The position numbers and the translations under genes were made by a program. A DNA stretch of 64,000 bases from Planctomycetota bacterium. GTDB lineage: Bacteria > Planctomycetota > B15-G4. Shown here piece after piece: positions 17,326-25,688 of this stretch (positions within the stretch are counted from its first letter, which is position 1; every line of letters starts with the position of its first letter). Location: positions 248,001 through 312,000 of the forward strand of contig JACKHP010000002.1 of the NCBI GenBank assembly GCA_020638905.1, written 5' to 3'. The notes beneath the pieces are model-generated. The model searched no databases and had not been told where the DNA came from. It was given only the letters and a program-made list of their open reading frames with translations.

Positions 17326-18354
17326 TCACGGCCCGAGGGCCGCGTGGCGCAGTCCGGTCGTCTCGTCGAGACCGAACATGAGGTTCGCGTTCTGCACGGC
17401 CGTGCCGGCCATGCCCTTGACGAGGTTGTCGATCGTCACGAAGACGCACACCGTGCCCGTCCCCGCGACGGCGGCGACGTCGGCGAAGTTGCTGCCGGCC
17501 ACGGCGCGCACCTCGGGCGTGCCGGGCACGAGCCGCACGAAGACCTCGTCCTCGTAGGTCGAGCGCAGCACCTGCACGGCCTCGCGCTCGCGTCCGCGCT
17601 TGACCGGCACGAAGGCGGTCACCGCGATGCCGCGCGAGAAGGGCGCCGAGTGCGGGACGAAGTCGACGCCGTCGAAGGCCGGCGCCACGCCGCGCAGGTG
17701 CTGTTCGATCTCGGGCACGTGCTGGTGGTCGAGCGGCTTGTAGGCCTTGAAGCTCGCGAAGCGCTCGGGGTGGTGCGTGCCCTTGCCGGGAGCGCTGCCC
17801 GAGCCCGAAGACCCGGTCACGCTGGCCACCGCGGGACGTCCCGTGACCAGGCCCTCGCGCACGAGCGGCCAGAGCGCGAGCAACGTCGCGCTGGCATGGC
17901 AGCCGGGGTTCGCCACGAGCCGCGCGCCGCGCACGGCGCCGCGCGCGCCACACTCGGGCAGCCCGTAGACGGCCTTCTCGAGCGCCTCGGGATGAGCGTG
18001 CGCCTTGCCGTAGTGACGCGCGTACTCGTCGGCGTCGCGCAGGCGGTGGTCGCCCGAGAGGTCGATCACGCGCACGTCGGGATGACGCTCGAGCAACGGC
18101 CCGATCTCGGACGCGGCCACGCCGTGCGGCGTCGCGAACACGAGCAGGTCGTGCGTCTCCGCCAGGTCGTCGGCCGAGGCGTCGACGAACGACAGCTCGG
18201 TGAGCCCGCGCAGACCGGGATGCACGTCGACCACCGCGCCCTTGCTCGTGCGGCTCGTGACCGTCGCGATCTCGAGCTCGGGATGCAGCAGCGAGAGCCG
18301 CAGCAGCTCCATGCCGCCGTAGCCCGTGCCGCCGACGAGGGCGGTGCGGATCAT
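17326..18354 (-). CDS. argC: N-acetyl-gamma-glutamyl-phosphate reductase
   Basis: It reduces N-acylglutamyl phosphate to the semialdehyde with NADPH. The 342-residue protein begins MIRTALVGGTGYGGMELLRL, the Rossmann dinucleotide site, and has the active-site cysteine in VANPGCHAS and the conserved FVPHSAPFSRGI segment. The ATG at 18354 overlaps the upstream P-loop gene by ATGA. Length and motifs are normal for type 1 ArgC. Confidence 0.94.
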   Translation of the reverse strand: MIRTALVGGTGYGGMELLRLSLLHPELEIATVTSRTSKGAVVDVHPGLRGLTELSFVDASADDLAETHDLLVFATPHGVAASEIGPLLERHPDVRVIDLSGDHRLRDADEYARHYGKAHAHPEALEKAVYGLPECGARGAVRGARLVANPGCHASATLLALWPLVREGLVTGRPAVASVTGSSGSGSAPGKGTHHPERFASFKAYKPLDHQHVPEIEQHLRGVAPAFDGVDFVPHSAPFSRGIAVTAFVPVKRGREREAVQVLRSTYEDEVFVRLVPGTPEVRAVAGSNFADVAAVAGTGTVCVFVTIDNLVKGMAGTAVQNANLMFGLDETTGLRHAALGP

Positions 18355-19511
18355 GCACCGCCCTCCGACGTCATCCCGCCGGACGCATCGCGTGCGCCAC
18401 CCGTCGCCGCGTCGCGGGCGGTCGTCGGCGAGCCTTCGTCGCCGCGCAGGCGCGCGGTCGAGTCGGCTTCGCGCGCGGCCAGCACGCGTCCGAAGGTGGC
18501 GTCTTCGACGAGGTCGGTGAGCAGCACGCCGTCGGTGCGCGCGTTCGCGGCCGCGATGCCGAGTTCGTCGCGCAGGTACGCCATGCCCACCGCGTTGTCG
18601 GTGGCCGGCCCGGCCACGACGTCGACCGTGAGCCCGCGTCGCGTGAACCACTCGACGCCGCCCCAGGCCGCCACGAGGTCGGTGGCGCACAGCACGTGCG
18701 ACGCCACGAGGGCGGCGAATCCCTCGTCCTCGAGGATCGACGCCACGCCGTAGCTGCCGATGATGCCGTCGCCCATCTCGGCGATGATCACGTCGAGGTC
18801 GGGTGCCGCCTGGGCCGCCGCGCGCAGCACGTGCCGCGCCACGGGCGCCACGTCGGTCATGCCGGCGGTGCTGGGCAGGCCGACGTCCATGAAGCTGAGC
18901 ACGATCTGGGCGCCGTGGTCGGCCATGTTGAGCGTGTCGCGCTGGGCGGCGACGCCGGTGAGCTTCACGCCGCCGACCGCGTAGCCGCGCGCGGTGAGGT
19001 GCGTCACGAGCTCGCACGCCGCCGACGTCTTGCCGGCGTTCATGCAGGTGCCCGAGATCGCGATCACCGGCGGCACCTCGACGTCGTCCGGGGGGACGGG
19101 CAGCGCGAAGTCGGCGATGTTCAGGCCGCGTCCGTTGCGCGTGGCCATGCCGAGCACCTCGACGCGCAGCGGGTGGCCGACGTCCTTGTTCTCGGAGACG
19201 GCCTCGCCCAGCACGCCGCCCAGGTTGAGGATGTGCAGCACGTCGCCGGCCTTGATCGACGTCGGGACGCGCCCGACGAAGCCGCGCAGGGCGTCGCGCC
19301 GTCCGAGGGCGCCCACGAGCACGTCGCCCTGGCTCACGTGCGCCATGCGTCCCGTGGTGAGCTCGATCACGTCGTAGACGCGCTTCTCCTCGAGCGCGCG
19401 CACCACGAGCACCTGGCCGCTCTTCGCCTCGACGAGGCGCGAGACCTCGACCTCGGGACCGAGTCCCACGCGCGAGACGACGCTGCCGACCTTGTGCGGA
19501 CGGATCTTCAT
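18351..19511 (-). CDS. P-loop NTPase-like protein of unknown role embedded in the arginine operon
   Basis: This is a 386-residue protein. Residues 1-145 form a beta-rich domain (KVGSVVSRVGLGPEVEV, later VPTSIKAGDVLHILNLGG). At 149-163 there is a Walker A-like loop, ISGTCMNAGKTSAA, with GKT at 160-162, followed by VGGVKLTG and an acidic IIAEMGDGIIGSYG segment that resembles Walker B and switch regions of MobB/BioD/DUF1611-like P-loop proteins. The last 35 residues are low-complexity. It is joined to argG by a one-base overlap and to argC by ATGA, so it is made with the arginine enzymes. No enzyme for N-acylating glutamate is present in the cluster; whether this protein supplies, activates or regulates that step is speculation. 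Confidence 0.6.
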   Translation of the reverse strand: MKIRPHKVGSVVSRVGLGPEVEVSRLVEAKSGQVLVVRALEEKRVYDVIELTTGRMAHVSQGDVLVGALGRRDALRGFVGRVPTSIKAGDVLHILNLGGVLGEAVSENKDVGHPLRVEVLGMATRNGRGLNIADFALPVPPDDVEVPPVIAISGTCMNAGKTSAACELVTHLTARGYAVGGVKLTGVAAQRDTLNMADHGAQIVLSFMDVGLPSTAGMTDVAPVARHVLRAAAQAAPDLDVIIAEMGDGIIGSYGVASILEDEGFAALVASHVLCATDLVAAWGGVEWFTRRGLTVDVVAGPATDNAVGMAYLRDELGIAAANARTDGVLLTDLVEDATFGRVLAAREADSTARLRGDEGSPTTARDAATGGARDASGGMTSEGGA

Positions 19512-20863
19512 CAGGACTCTCCCTGCATCGAGGCGGAGGAGGACGGCGGGTTGCCCGGCGCGCGGCCGGACGGAGACGAGCGCGACGCGGAGGCGTCGGC
19601 GGAGGCGGCCGACGTCGCGCCGCCCTCGGCGGGCGAGCCCGCACCGGCGGACGCGGCGCGCTCGCGGGCCGCGAGGTCGCGACGTCCCGCGAGCACGGCC
19701 GGCATGGCGTGGATCTTGCCGAAGCCCGCGGCCTCGGCGCCGGTCCAGGCGGAGGCGCTCTCGCCGTAGACGGCGGTGGCGGCGTCCATGAGCGAGTGCG
19801 GAGAGCGCACGCCGACGACCTCGGCCGTGCCGGCCGCGAGCCGCACGCGCGCTTCGCCCGCCACGAGCCGGTTGCTCGACTCGAGCAGCGCCTCGAGGTC
19901 GCGCAGCACGGGATCGTGGTAGCAGCCTTCGTGCAGCAGCATGCCCCAGAAGTCGCCGGCCTGGCGCATCCAGTGCGCCTGCCACTTGGTGAGCACGAGC
20001 TTCGACAGCTCGCGGTGCGCCTTGACGAGCACGAGCGGACCGGGTGCCTCGAACACGACGCGTCCCTTGACGCCCAGGATCGTGTCGCCGAGGTGGATGC
20101 CGCGTCCGAAGCCGTGGGCTCCGGCGCGCGCATTGAGCGCGGCGACGAGTTCGGGGCCCGCGAGGCGCTCGCCGTCCAGCGAGACGGCGCGTCCCTGCTC
20201 GAAGCCGAGCACGAGTTCCTCGGGCGGGAGCGCGTTCGTCTCGGGGTTGGCCGTGGCCGCGTAGACAGACTCGGGCGGGACCGTCCAAGGGTCGTGGGTC
20301 TCGCGTCCGCCGATGGTCGTGCCGAACAGTCCCGCGTTGAGCGAGTAGCCGACGGTCGCGTCGGACACCGGGACTCCGCGCGCGACGAGCCAGTCGCGCT
20401 CGGCCTGGCGCGAGAGGTGCAGCTCGCGCACCGGCGCGAGGATCTGCAGGTCGGGCGCCAGCGCCGCGAGCGCCCCGTCGAAGCGGATCTGGTCGTTGCC
20501 GGCGCCGGTCGAGCCGTGGGCGATGGCCGTCGCGTGCACCTCGCGCGCCACGCGCACGACCGCCTCGGCCTGGGCCGTGCGCTCGGCCGCCACCGACACG
20601 GGATACACGCCGCCGCGCAGCACGTCGCCCATCACGAGGTACGACACGAAGCGGTCCCACACGACCTGACGCGCGTCGACGGTGTAGTGCTCGCTCGCGC
20701 CGCAGGCCAGCGCCCGCGCGCGGATGCCGTCGAGCCCGGCGGCGTCGAAGCCGCCCGTGTCGACGCACACGGTGACCACCTCGTGGCCGAGTTCGTGCAC
20801 GAGCCAGCCGGCGCAGAACGAGGTGTCGAGGCCGCCCGAGAAGGCGAGGACCACGGTGCTCAT
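19511..20863 (-). CDS. argG: Argininosuccinate synthase (Bacteroidetes-like type)
   Basis: It joins citrulline and aspartate with ATP to form argininosuccinate. The 450-residue protein starts MSTVVLAFSGGLDTSFCAGW with the PP-loop SGGLDTS, and has GVYPVSVAAERTAQA and AHGSTGAGNDQIRFD, variants typical of the argG form found in Bacteroidetes arginine clusters. A Ser/Ala/Pro-rich tail of about 55 residues is added at the C-terminus. The ATG at 20863 is chosen because it starts the conserved core; in-frame GTG/ATG codons up to 20929 would add 22 residues through the palindromic operator region. The bases before the start read ACCTCCTCC in the mRNA, the complement of a Shine-Dalgarno sequence rather than one. 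It is the first gene of the operon. Confidence 0.93.
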   Translation of the reverse strand: MSTVVLAFSGGLDTSFCAGWLVHELGHEVVTVCVDTGGFDAAGLDGIRARALACGASEHYTVDARQVVWDRFVSYLVMGDVLRGGVYPVSVAAERTAQAEAVVRVAREVHATAIAHGSTGAGNDQIRFDGALAALAPDLQILAPVRELHLSRQAERDWLVARGVPVSDATVGYSLNAGLFGTTIGGRETHDPWTVPPESVYAATANPETNALPPEELVLGFEQGRAVSLDGERLAGPELVAALNARAGAHGFGRGIHLGDTILGVKGRVVFEAPGPLVLVKAHRELSKLVLTKWQAHWMRQAGDFWGMLLHEGCYHDPVLRDLEALLESSNRLVAGEARVRLAAGTAEVVGVRSPHSLMDAATAVYGESASAWTGAEAAGFGKIHAMPAVLAGRRDLAARERAASAGAGSPAEGGATSAASADASASRSSPSGRAPGNPPSSSASMQGES

Positions 20864-20893
20864 GGAGGAGGTCCGGCGGGGAGGCGATCTGCA

Positions 20894-20912
20894 TATGCGC
20901 ATTATGCGCATA
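20894..20912. promoter_or_regulatory. Perfect 19-bp palindrome upstream of argG, candidate operator
   Basis: TATGCGCAT and ATGCGCATA are exact inverse complements around a single central T, 31-49 bases upstream of the argG start. AT-rich sequence surrounds it in an otherwise very GC-rich region, with promoter-like words such as CATAAT in the minus-strand direction. Size, position and symmetry resemble ARG boxes bound by ArgR-type repressors, but the sequence is not the E. coli consensus and no argR gene is in the window. Confidence 0.5.
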
Positions 20913-20929
20913 GCAAGTAAGTTATTCAC

Positions 20930-21489
20930 ATATACGACCGCGGGCGGCCGGGCCGCAAGAGCAATCCCGTGAAGTTCCGGCGGCGGGTGCGGGATGCGGG
21001 CGGCCCGCGCGACGCCGGGCGGGGGACGCGGAGCGGGTCGTCCGCCGCTCGGCGTCTTGCGCGACGGTCACCGGCGGTCGGGCGGGATCGCGATGCACGG
21101 CAGACCCACGATACGTCCGCCGCGCACGGCGGACGGCGTCCGATTCGAACGAGCCGCGAGCACGACACGCCCGATCGGCTTCGAGATCCGGATCGGCTTC
21201 GGCGCGCGGCGGCTCGGCGGATCCGCGTCGTCCCACCCCGAACGAAAGAGGGCGGGGCCGTCGATCGACGGCCCCGCCCTTCGATGGAACGTCGAAACCC
21301 GGACAAGGGGGGGAGAGCCGGAGAGGTTCGACGCTCCACTCGAGCGCAGGGGTCACTCCGTGGAGTGCCATGCGACGGTCTGGATCCGCCACACGCGCCC
21401 GAAGATAGGCTCGCGTCCGTCGCGTTGCCGCTGACAAGTCCGTGAGTGGAGGGCACGCGCAGTGTCACTGCGCGAAACGCCTCATGGCC
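20930..21489. other. Non-coding stretch between the arginine operon and the SBBP gene
   Basis: Open frames on both strands here are low-complexity, Arg-rich and mutually overlapping, and I see no domain or ribosome binding site. The part nearest argG is AT-rich and likely holds the operon promoter. A strong 30-base palindrome at 21250-21279 is annotated separately as a terminator. Confidence 0.5.
21250..21279 (-). terminator. Rho-independent-type terminator of the SBBP gene
   Basis: The 15-base arms are perfectly complementary (GGGCGGGGCCGTCGA and its inverse) with no spacer, so a hairpin would have to open its centre. Read on the minus strand it is followed by TCTTTCGTT, a partial U-tract. 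It lies about 210 bases past the stop of the minus-strand SBBP gene. Confidence 0.55.
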
Positions 21490-23880
21490 TCACGGAGTGA
21501 GCGCCTGCAAGCCGTTCGTCGCGGACAGTCCCGCCGCTGCCGCGGGGTCGCTGATCCAGACCTGGTGATAGGTGGCAAGGCCCGCGGGAAGTCCGGCCGG
21601 CCACACGAACGAGAGCGTCGCCTTGCCCGTCGCGTCGATCGGGATGCCGCCGAGCACGAGATCGGGACTCGGCACGAGGACGCCCTGCTTGAAGGGCGCC
21701 GCGAGCTTGCCGAGACCGATCACGAGCCACGCGCTCGAGAGCGCCTTGGCGCGCTGGATCACGAGGGTCGTCGTCTCGCCGGCGGTGAGCCCGCCCTCTC
21801 CGGTCAGGCTCGGGATGCCCGAGGAGCCCGCAAGCCCGGAGCCGAGCGAGGTCCACGTGATGTCGACCGCGAAGTGGGAGACGAAGATCTGGTTCCAATC
21901 TTCGTCGTACGCACCGGGCGTCGAGGGTTGGTCGGCCGACGCCGACTTGCCTCCGACGACGAAGTCTCCCCCGCCCAGTGTCGCCACGTCGAAGATGAAG
22001 CCCGCCGAGTTCGTCGACCCACCGATGAACGTGCAGTAGCTCAGCGTCGCGCCGTGGTTCGTCAGGACGGCCGCCCAGGGATCGCCGATCCCGCCGCTGA
22101 AGTCGCCGTCCAGCGCGCCGGGGGTCGTCGGGAAGTCCGGCGACCGGGTGTTGCCGCCCACGATGACCGTCCCCAGATCGTCAATCGCGATCGCGTACGG
22201 ATCGTCGTGCTCGGAGCCGCCGAGGTAGGTGCCCCACTCGAGCGCGTCGAGGTTCGGCGAGAGCACCCCGACGTAGCCATCGGTCTGTCCGCCGTTGTAG
22301 GACTGGTCGTAGGCCCCGGGCGTTGTCGGCGGTGCCGACGGCCCGCCGTGACCGCAGAAGGCCACCTCGCCCAGGCCGGCGAGCGCGATGTCGAGCGGGG
22401 TGGTCTGGAGCAGCGTCGCGTTCGTGAACTGCGTGAGATCCGCGGAGATCCGGCCGACGAAGGGGGCGTCGCCAGGAGAGGTCCAGGGTCCCGGATCGTA
22501 GCCTCCCGGCGGGATCGGGTAGGTCGGCGACAGGAATCCCGCCACGACGAAGTCGCCCTCGGGACCCGGCCTGATCCGGTTGATCTCGTCACCTGCGGAC
22601 ACTCCCCCCAGGAACGTGGACGCGACGACTTGGTCCTGCGGCGCTCGGCTCGTGTCGACGAGGGTCACGACCGCGTCGAAGAACTGCGACTTGGTTTCTT
22701 GGATCACTGCCGACGTGACGGGGTAGTCTGCAGAGTTCGACTTGCCAGCAACGGCGATCAGTCCTGCGGCTGTGTAGAGCCCGCGATTGATGACGTCGGA
22801 CCCGGCGGCGCCGAGGTAGGACAGGTAATCGAGTGCACCGGTCGAGAGGTCGAACTCGGCGATGAAGCCGTCATAGGCTCCGCCCGCGTAGGCCGGCTGC
22901 ATCGCGTTGGGCGTGGTCGGCAGCGACACGATCTTGGTGTAGCCGATGATCGCCGCCTTGACCGTGCCCTCGACGGCCAGCCTGCCGGCGAGCGCGTTCG
23001 AAGAGTCGTCGTGGGTCAGATACGTTGAGTACAGAAGCGAGGCCCCGTCGGCCGAGAGTCTGGACAGGAAGGCACTGAACAGGCCGAGACCGGCGGTCGG
23101 AAAAGCCGCGTCGCGCGTCGTGGGGAAATCGAGCGACTGGGTGCCACCTGTCAGCAACACCGTGCCGTCCTCGAGCACTTCCAGATCGGTGAGAGTATCG
23201 GAAGCGCTCCCTCCCAGAAACGTCGACCATACGAGATCTCCCTCGAGCGTGAGGGGACTCTTGCCCCGCCAGCCGGGGACATCGACCGCCGGATTCTCAT
23301 CCGTGTCCCGGACGGTGAAGGCCACCGGGTTTCCGTCGATTCGCGCCGAGCGGATCGACAAGCGGAGCGACCCGCTGCCGGCTTGGCACGACAGGCCGGC
23401 GTCCGAACAACTCGTCGAAGACACGCCCTGCAACGCGATCGGCGTGCAACGCACACCTTCGATCGGGGTGCCGCGCCGCAGCGTGAAGCCGACACCGTTC
23501 GTGCCCGTCGTCAACCGGAGAACCGTGCCGTCGACCGAGACGGCCTCGATCGTGCTCGCTGATGGCACGGCCTCCATCCGCAGCGCGCCAGGCCCGTAGA
23601 GATTGACCGGAACGACCTCTCCGATCACGGTCACCGACTCGAGGCCGCTCGTCCCGAGCCCGACCCGCACGAGCCCCGGAACCTCGGCGTCCGACCACGC
23701 GAGCCAGAGTCCGTCGCGCCGGACCTGGATCGCACCGCCCCGCATGCCCGCGGCGGCGAGGAGGTCGTCGTCCCACTGACCGACGTTCTGCACGAACGTC
23801 CAGTGATCAGGCAGTTCGGTCTGGGACGGGGCGACCTGCGCGAGGGCGGCCACCAGGGTGACGACGACGAGGTACCACAT
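21490..23880 (-). CDS. Secreted SBBP-repeat beta-propeller protein
   Basis: This 796-residue protein starts with a signal peptide (MWYLVVVTLVAALAQVAPSQ). After an N-terminal domain beginning HWTFVQNVGQWDD it carries repeated SBBP-type blades, each with a WSTFLGG/W-GTYLGGS motif and a following DFPTTPGA motif (for example LVWSTFLGGSASD, LEWGTYLGGSEHDD, SPDFPTTPGALDG). These fold as a beta-propeller in known relatives. The last 115 residues form a separate beta-rich domain, also found at the end of two other secreted proteins in this window, with APFKQGVLVPSPDL and YHQVWISDPA as landmarks. It lies nine bases after the frameshifted FG-GAP gene, so both were probably co-expressed. Its ligand is unknown. 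Confidence 0.8.
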   Translation of the reverse strand: MWYLVVVTLVAALAQVAPSQTELPDHWTFVQNVGQWDDDLLAAAGMRGGAIQVRRDGLWLAWSDAEVPGLVRVGLGTSGLESVTVIGEVVPVNLYGPGALRMEAVPSASTIEAVSVDGTVLRLTTGTNGVGFTLRRGTPIEGVRCTPIALQGVSSTSCSDAGLSCQAGSGSLRLSIRSARIDGNPVAFTVRDTDENPAVDVPGWRGKSPLTLEGDLVWSTFLGGSASDTLTDLEVLEDGTVLLTGGTQSLDFPTTRDAAFPTAGLGLFSAFLSRLSADGASLLYSTYLTHDDSSNALAGRLAVEGTVKAAIIGYTKIVSLPTTPNAMQPAYAGGAYDGFIAEFDLSTGALDYLSYLGAAGSDVINRGLYTAAGLIAVAGKSNSADYPVTSAVIQETKSQFFDAVVTLVDTSRAPQDQVVASTFLGGVSAGDEINRIRPGPEGDFVVAGFLSPTYPIPPGGYDPGPWTSPGDAPFVGRISADLTQFTNATLLQTTPLDIALAGLGEVAFCGHGGPSAPPTTPGAYDQSYNGGQTDGYVGVLSPNLDALEWGTYLGGSEHDDPYAIAIDDLGTVIVGGNTRSPDFPTTPGALDGDFSGGIGDPWAAVLTNHGATLSYCTFIGGSTNSAGFIFDVATLGGGDFVVGGKSASADQPSTPGAYDEDWNQIFVSHFAVDITWTSLGSGLAGSSGIPSLTGEGGLTAGETTTLVIQRAKALSSAWLVIGLGKLAAPFKQGVLVPSPDLVLGGIPIDATGKATLSFVWPAGLPAGLATYHQVWISDPAAAAGLSATNGLQALTP

Positions 23881-23889
23881 CAGAAGCGC

Positions 23890-24253
23890 TCACCCAGGAA
23901 CACATAGTTGGGGGTCGATCCCGGCACCCGTACCCAGGAAGACCCAGAGCTCCCCACGCGTCTCCACCGAATCCGGCTCGTTGAGCCCGCCGACGACAAG
24001 ATCGACGTAGCCATCGCTGTTCACGTCATGGCTCGTGATCTTCGAGCCGAAGTGATCGTTGGTCTTGCAGTCCGCGTCGTGCGCGGGATCCGCCACGCTC
24101 TCGCAGTCGAGCGGGAATCCGGTGGGTCCTGTGGGGTGCGGATCAGGATTGTCGAGCACGCAGTCCGCCTGACAGGCGTAGTACTCAGGGGGGGACCTGC
24201 GCGGATGTCGATGAGCACCACACGACGAGCATGGCCAGCGCCAACGGCTTCAC
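23890..24253 (-). pseudogene. Small secreted FG-GAP-repeat protein, split by a frameshift in a C7 run
   Basis: A GTG at 24253 has a strong GAGGAG ribosome site eight bases upstream and starts a typical signal peptide (KPLALAMLVVWCSSTSAQVPP), but the frame meets TGA right after a run of seven C (24188-24194). One base fewer in that run would continue into PPEYYACQADCVLDNP and an FG-GAP-like repeat (SKITSHDVNSDGYVDLVVGG), ending at 23890 as a protein of about 120 residues. The reading frame after the run is well kept, so this is either a very recent mutation, a phase-variable homopolymer or a sequencing error. It sits directly before the SBBP gene. Confidence 0.65.
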
Positions 24254-24360
24254 GATCTCTTCTCCTCGAGGTCGGTGACTTCCCCAGTCACCCGGGCTGC
24301 CCGGTACGAGCAAGGCTATGCCCGTTCCGACGAACCGTCAAGCCAAGTGTCGGGCCTTCG

Positions 24361-24801
24361 TCAGGTCGCCCCGCCCACTCTGTAGAGCAGCACGTACACG
24401 AGCACGCCGGTGACCGAGACGTACAGCCACACGGGCAGCGTGATGCGCGCGACCTGCTTGTGGCGCGCGAGATCGCCGCGCAGCGCGGCGACGAGCAGCC
24501 AGACGATGAACGGCACCATGAGTCCGGCCAGCACGACGTGCGGGATCAGGACCGCGAAGTAGAGCGTGCGCAGCCAGCCCTCGCCCTGGAACTTCACCGA
24601 CTCGGTCGTGGCGTGGTACTGCAGGTACGAGACCAGGAAGACCGTCGAAACCGCGAACGCCGCGAGCATGAGACGCTTGTGCAGCGCCTCGTTGCGTCCG
24701 CCGCGGGCGATCGGAGGCCAACCCCTGATCGCGCACCAACCCGCGGCGAGCAGCAGCGCCGCCGTGCCGTTCAGCAGCGCGTGCAGCGCGGGACGACTCA
24801 C
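24361..24801 (-). CDS. DUF420-family membrane protein
   Basis: This 146-residue protein with four predicted membrane helices belongs to the DUF420 family, which is regularly found with cytochrome oxidase assembly genes. Conserved histidines are visible in NEALHKRLML, LQYHATTESV, LIPHVVLAG and RHKQVARI, suggesting heme or metal binding (inference). GTG at 24801 overlaps the SCO1 stop by GTGA. It is the last gene of the heme A/SCO operon. Confidence 0.78.
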   Translation of the reverse strand: MSRPALHALLNGTAALLLAAGWCAIRGWPPIARGGRNEALHKRLMLAAFAVSTVFLVSYLQYHATTESVKFQGEGWLRTLYFAVLIPHVVLAGLMVPFIVWLLVAALRGDLARHKQVARITLPVWLYVSVTGVLVYVLLYRVGGAT

Positions 24802-25688
24802 TGCGCCGCGAGCGCCGCGAGCTTCTGCGCGTCGTCCTTCAGCTCGCGCAGCTTGGCCTGGTCGTTGTACGCGTAGTATCCGCGCACGCGGCCCTCGGCG
24901 TCGACGAGCGCGAAGCGTCCGCTGTGGAACATGGGCGGCATGCCGGCCACCTCGGTGCCGCGGGCGTTGACCGGCAGCTTGAAGCCGCTGTCGGCCAGGC
25001 TCTGGATGCCGTCGGACGTCCCGGTGAGCAGCCGCCACTGTTCCTTGCCGGTGCCGTACCGCTTGCGGTAGCCGGCGAGCACGCCGGGTTCGTCGTACCC
25101 GGGGTCGACGGTGATCGAGAGCAGCTTGGCGGCCAGTCCCTCGCGCGCGAGCTGCGCGAAGATCGACGACATCTCGGGACACGGACCCGAGCAGCGCGTG
25201 AAGATGAAGTCGACCACCCACACCTGGCCGCGCATGTCGGCCCGCGTGAACGCCTTGCCGTCGTCGTCCACGAGCTCGAAGTCGGGCAGCAGACCGTGGA
25301 CGGGCAGTCCCGTGCCGTCGTCGACCTGCGCCGGACCTTCGTCGGCGCCGAAGAACGCCGCCAGCCGGGCGACCTCGGCGTCGTCGTCGTCTTCGTCCGC
25401 CTCGTCGTCGTCGTCCCGGGACGCGGCCTTCTGGGCGGCCGCGCCGTGCTCGCCGTCGGCCAGGATCGTGCCCGACGCCGCATCGTCGAGGTGCTCCTCG
25501 GGCAGCTCGCAGCACGCGGCGGGCGCGGCCGCGTCGTCGGCCCTGGCCTCGGAGGGCTCGGCCTTCGACGTGCAGCCGGCGAGCAGCGCCGCGAGCGCGA
25601 GCGCACCCGCGACGAGCGCCGGACGCGCGCCCGCGTCGGGACGCGCCGCGGGGCGCGTGGGACCAGTCGTGCGGGAGCGCGTGCTCAT
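24798..25688 (-). CDS. SCO1/SenC copper chaperone lipoprotein
   Basis: SCO proteins deliver copper to the CuA site of cytochrome c oxidase or keep its cysteines reduced. This 296-residue protein has a lipoprotein signal ending LAGCTSK, an acidic linker (runs of Asp/Glu, about residues 95-115) and a thioredoxin-fold SCO domain with the CxxxC copper motif in TRCSGPCPE (C166, C170) and the distal histidine in MFHSGRFAL. An extra ACCELPEEH motif in the linker is unusual. It overlaps the ctaB-SCO fusion gene by ATGA. Confidence 0.88.
   Translation of the reverse strand: MSTRSRTTGPTRPAARPDAGARPALVAGALALAALLAGCTSKAEPSEARADDAAAPAACCELPEEHLDDAASGTILADGEHGAAAQKAASRDDDDEADEDDDDAEVARLAAFFGADEGPAQVDDGTGLPVHGLLPDFELVDDDGKAFTRADMRGQVWVVDFIFTRCSGPCPEMSSIFAQLAREGLAAKLLSITVDPGYDEPGVLAGYRKRYGTGKEQWRLLTGTSDGIQSLADSGFKLPVNARGTEVAGMPPMFHSGRFALVDAEGRVRGYYAYNDQAKLRELKDDAQKLAALAAQ

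Noticed and set aside
21131..21156. tRNA T-loop-like GATTCGAAC
   Set aside because: The flanking bases do not form a T-stem and no acceptor or anticodon arm fits around it.
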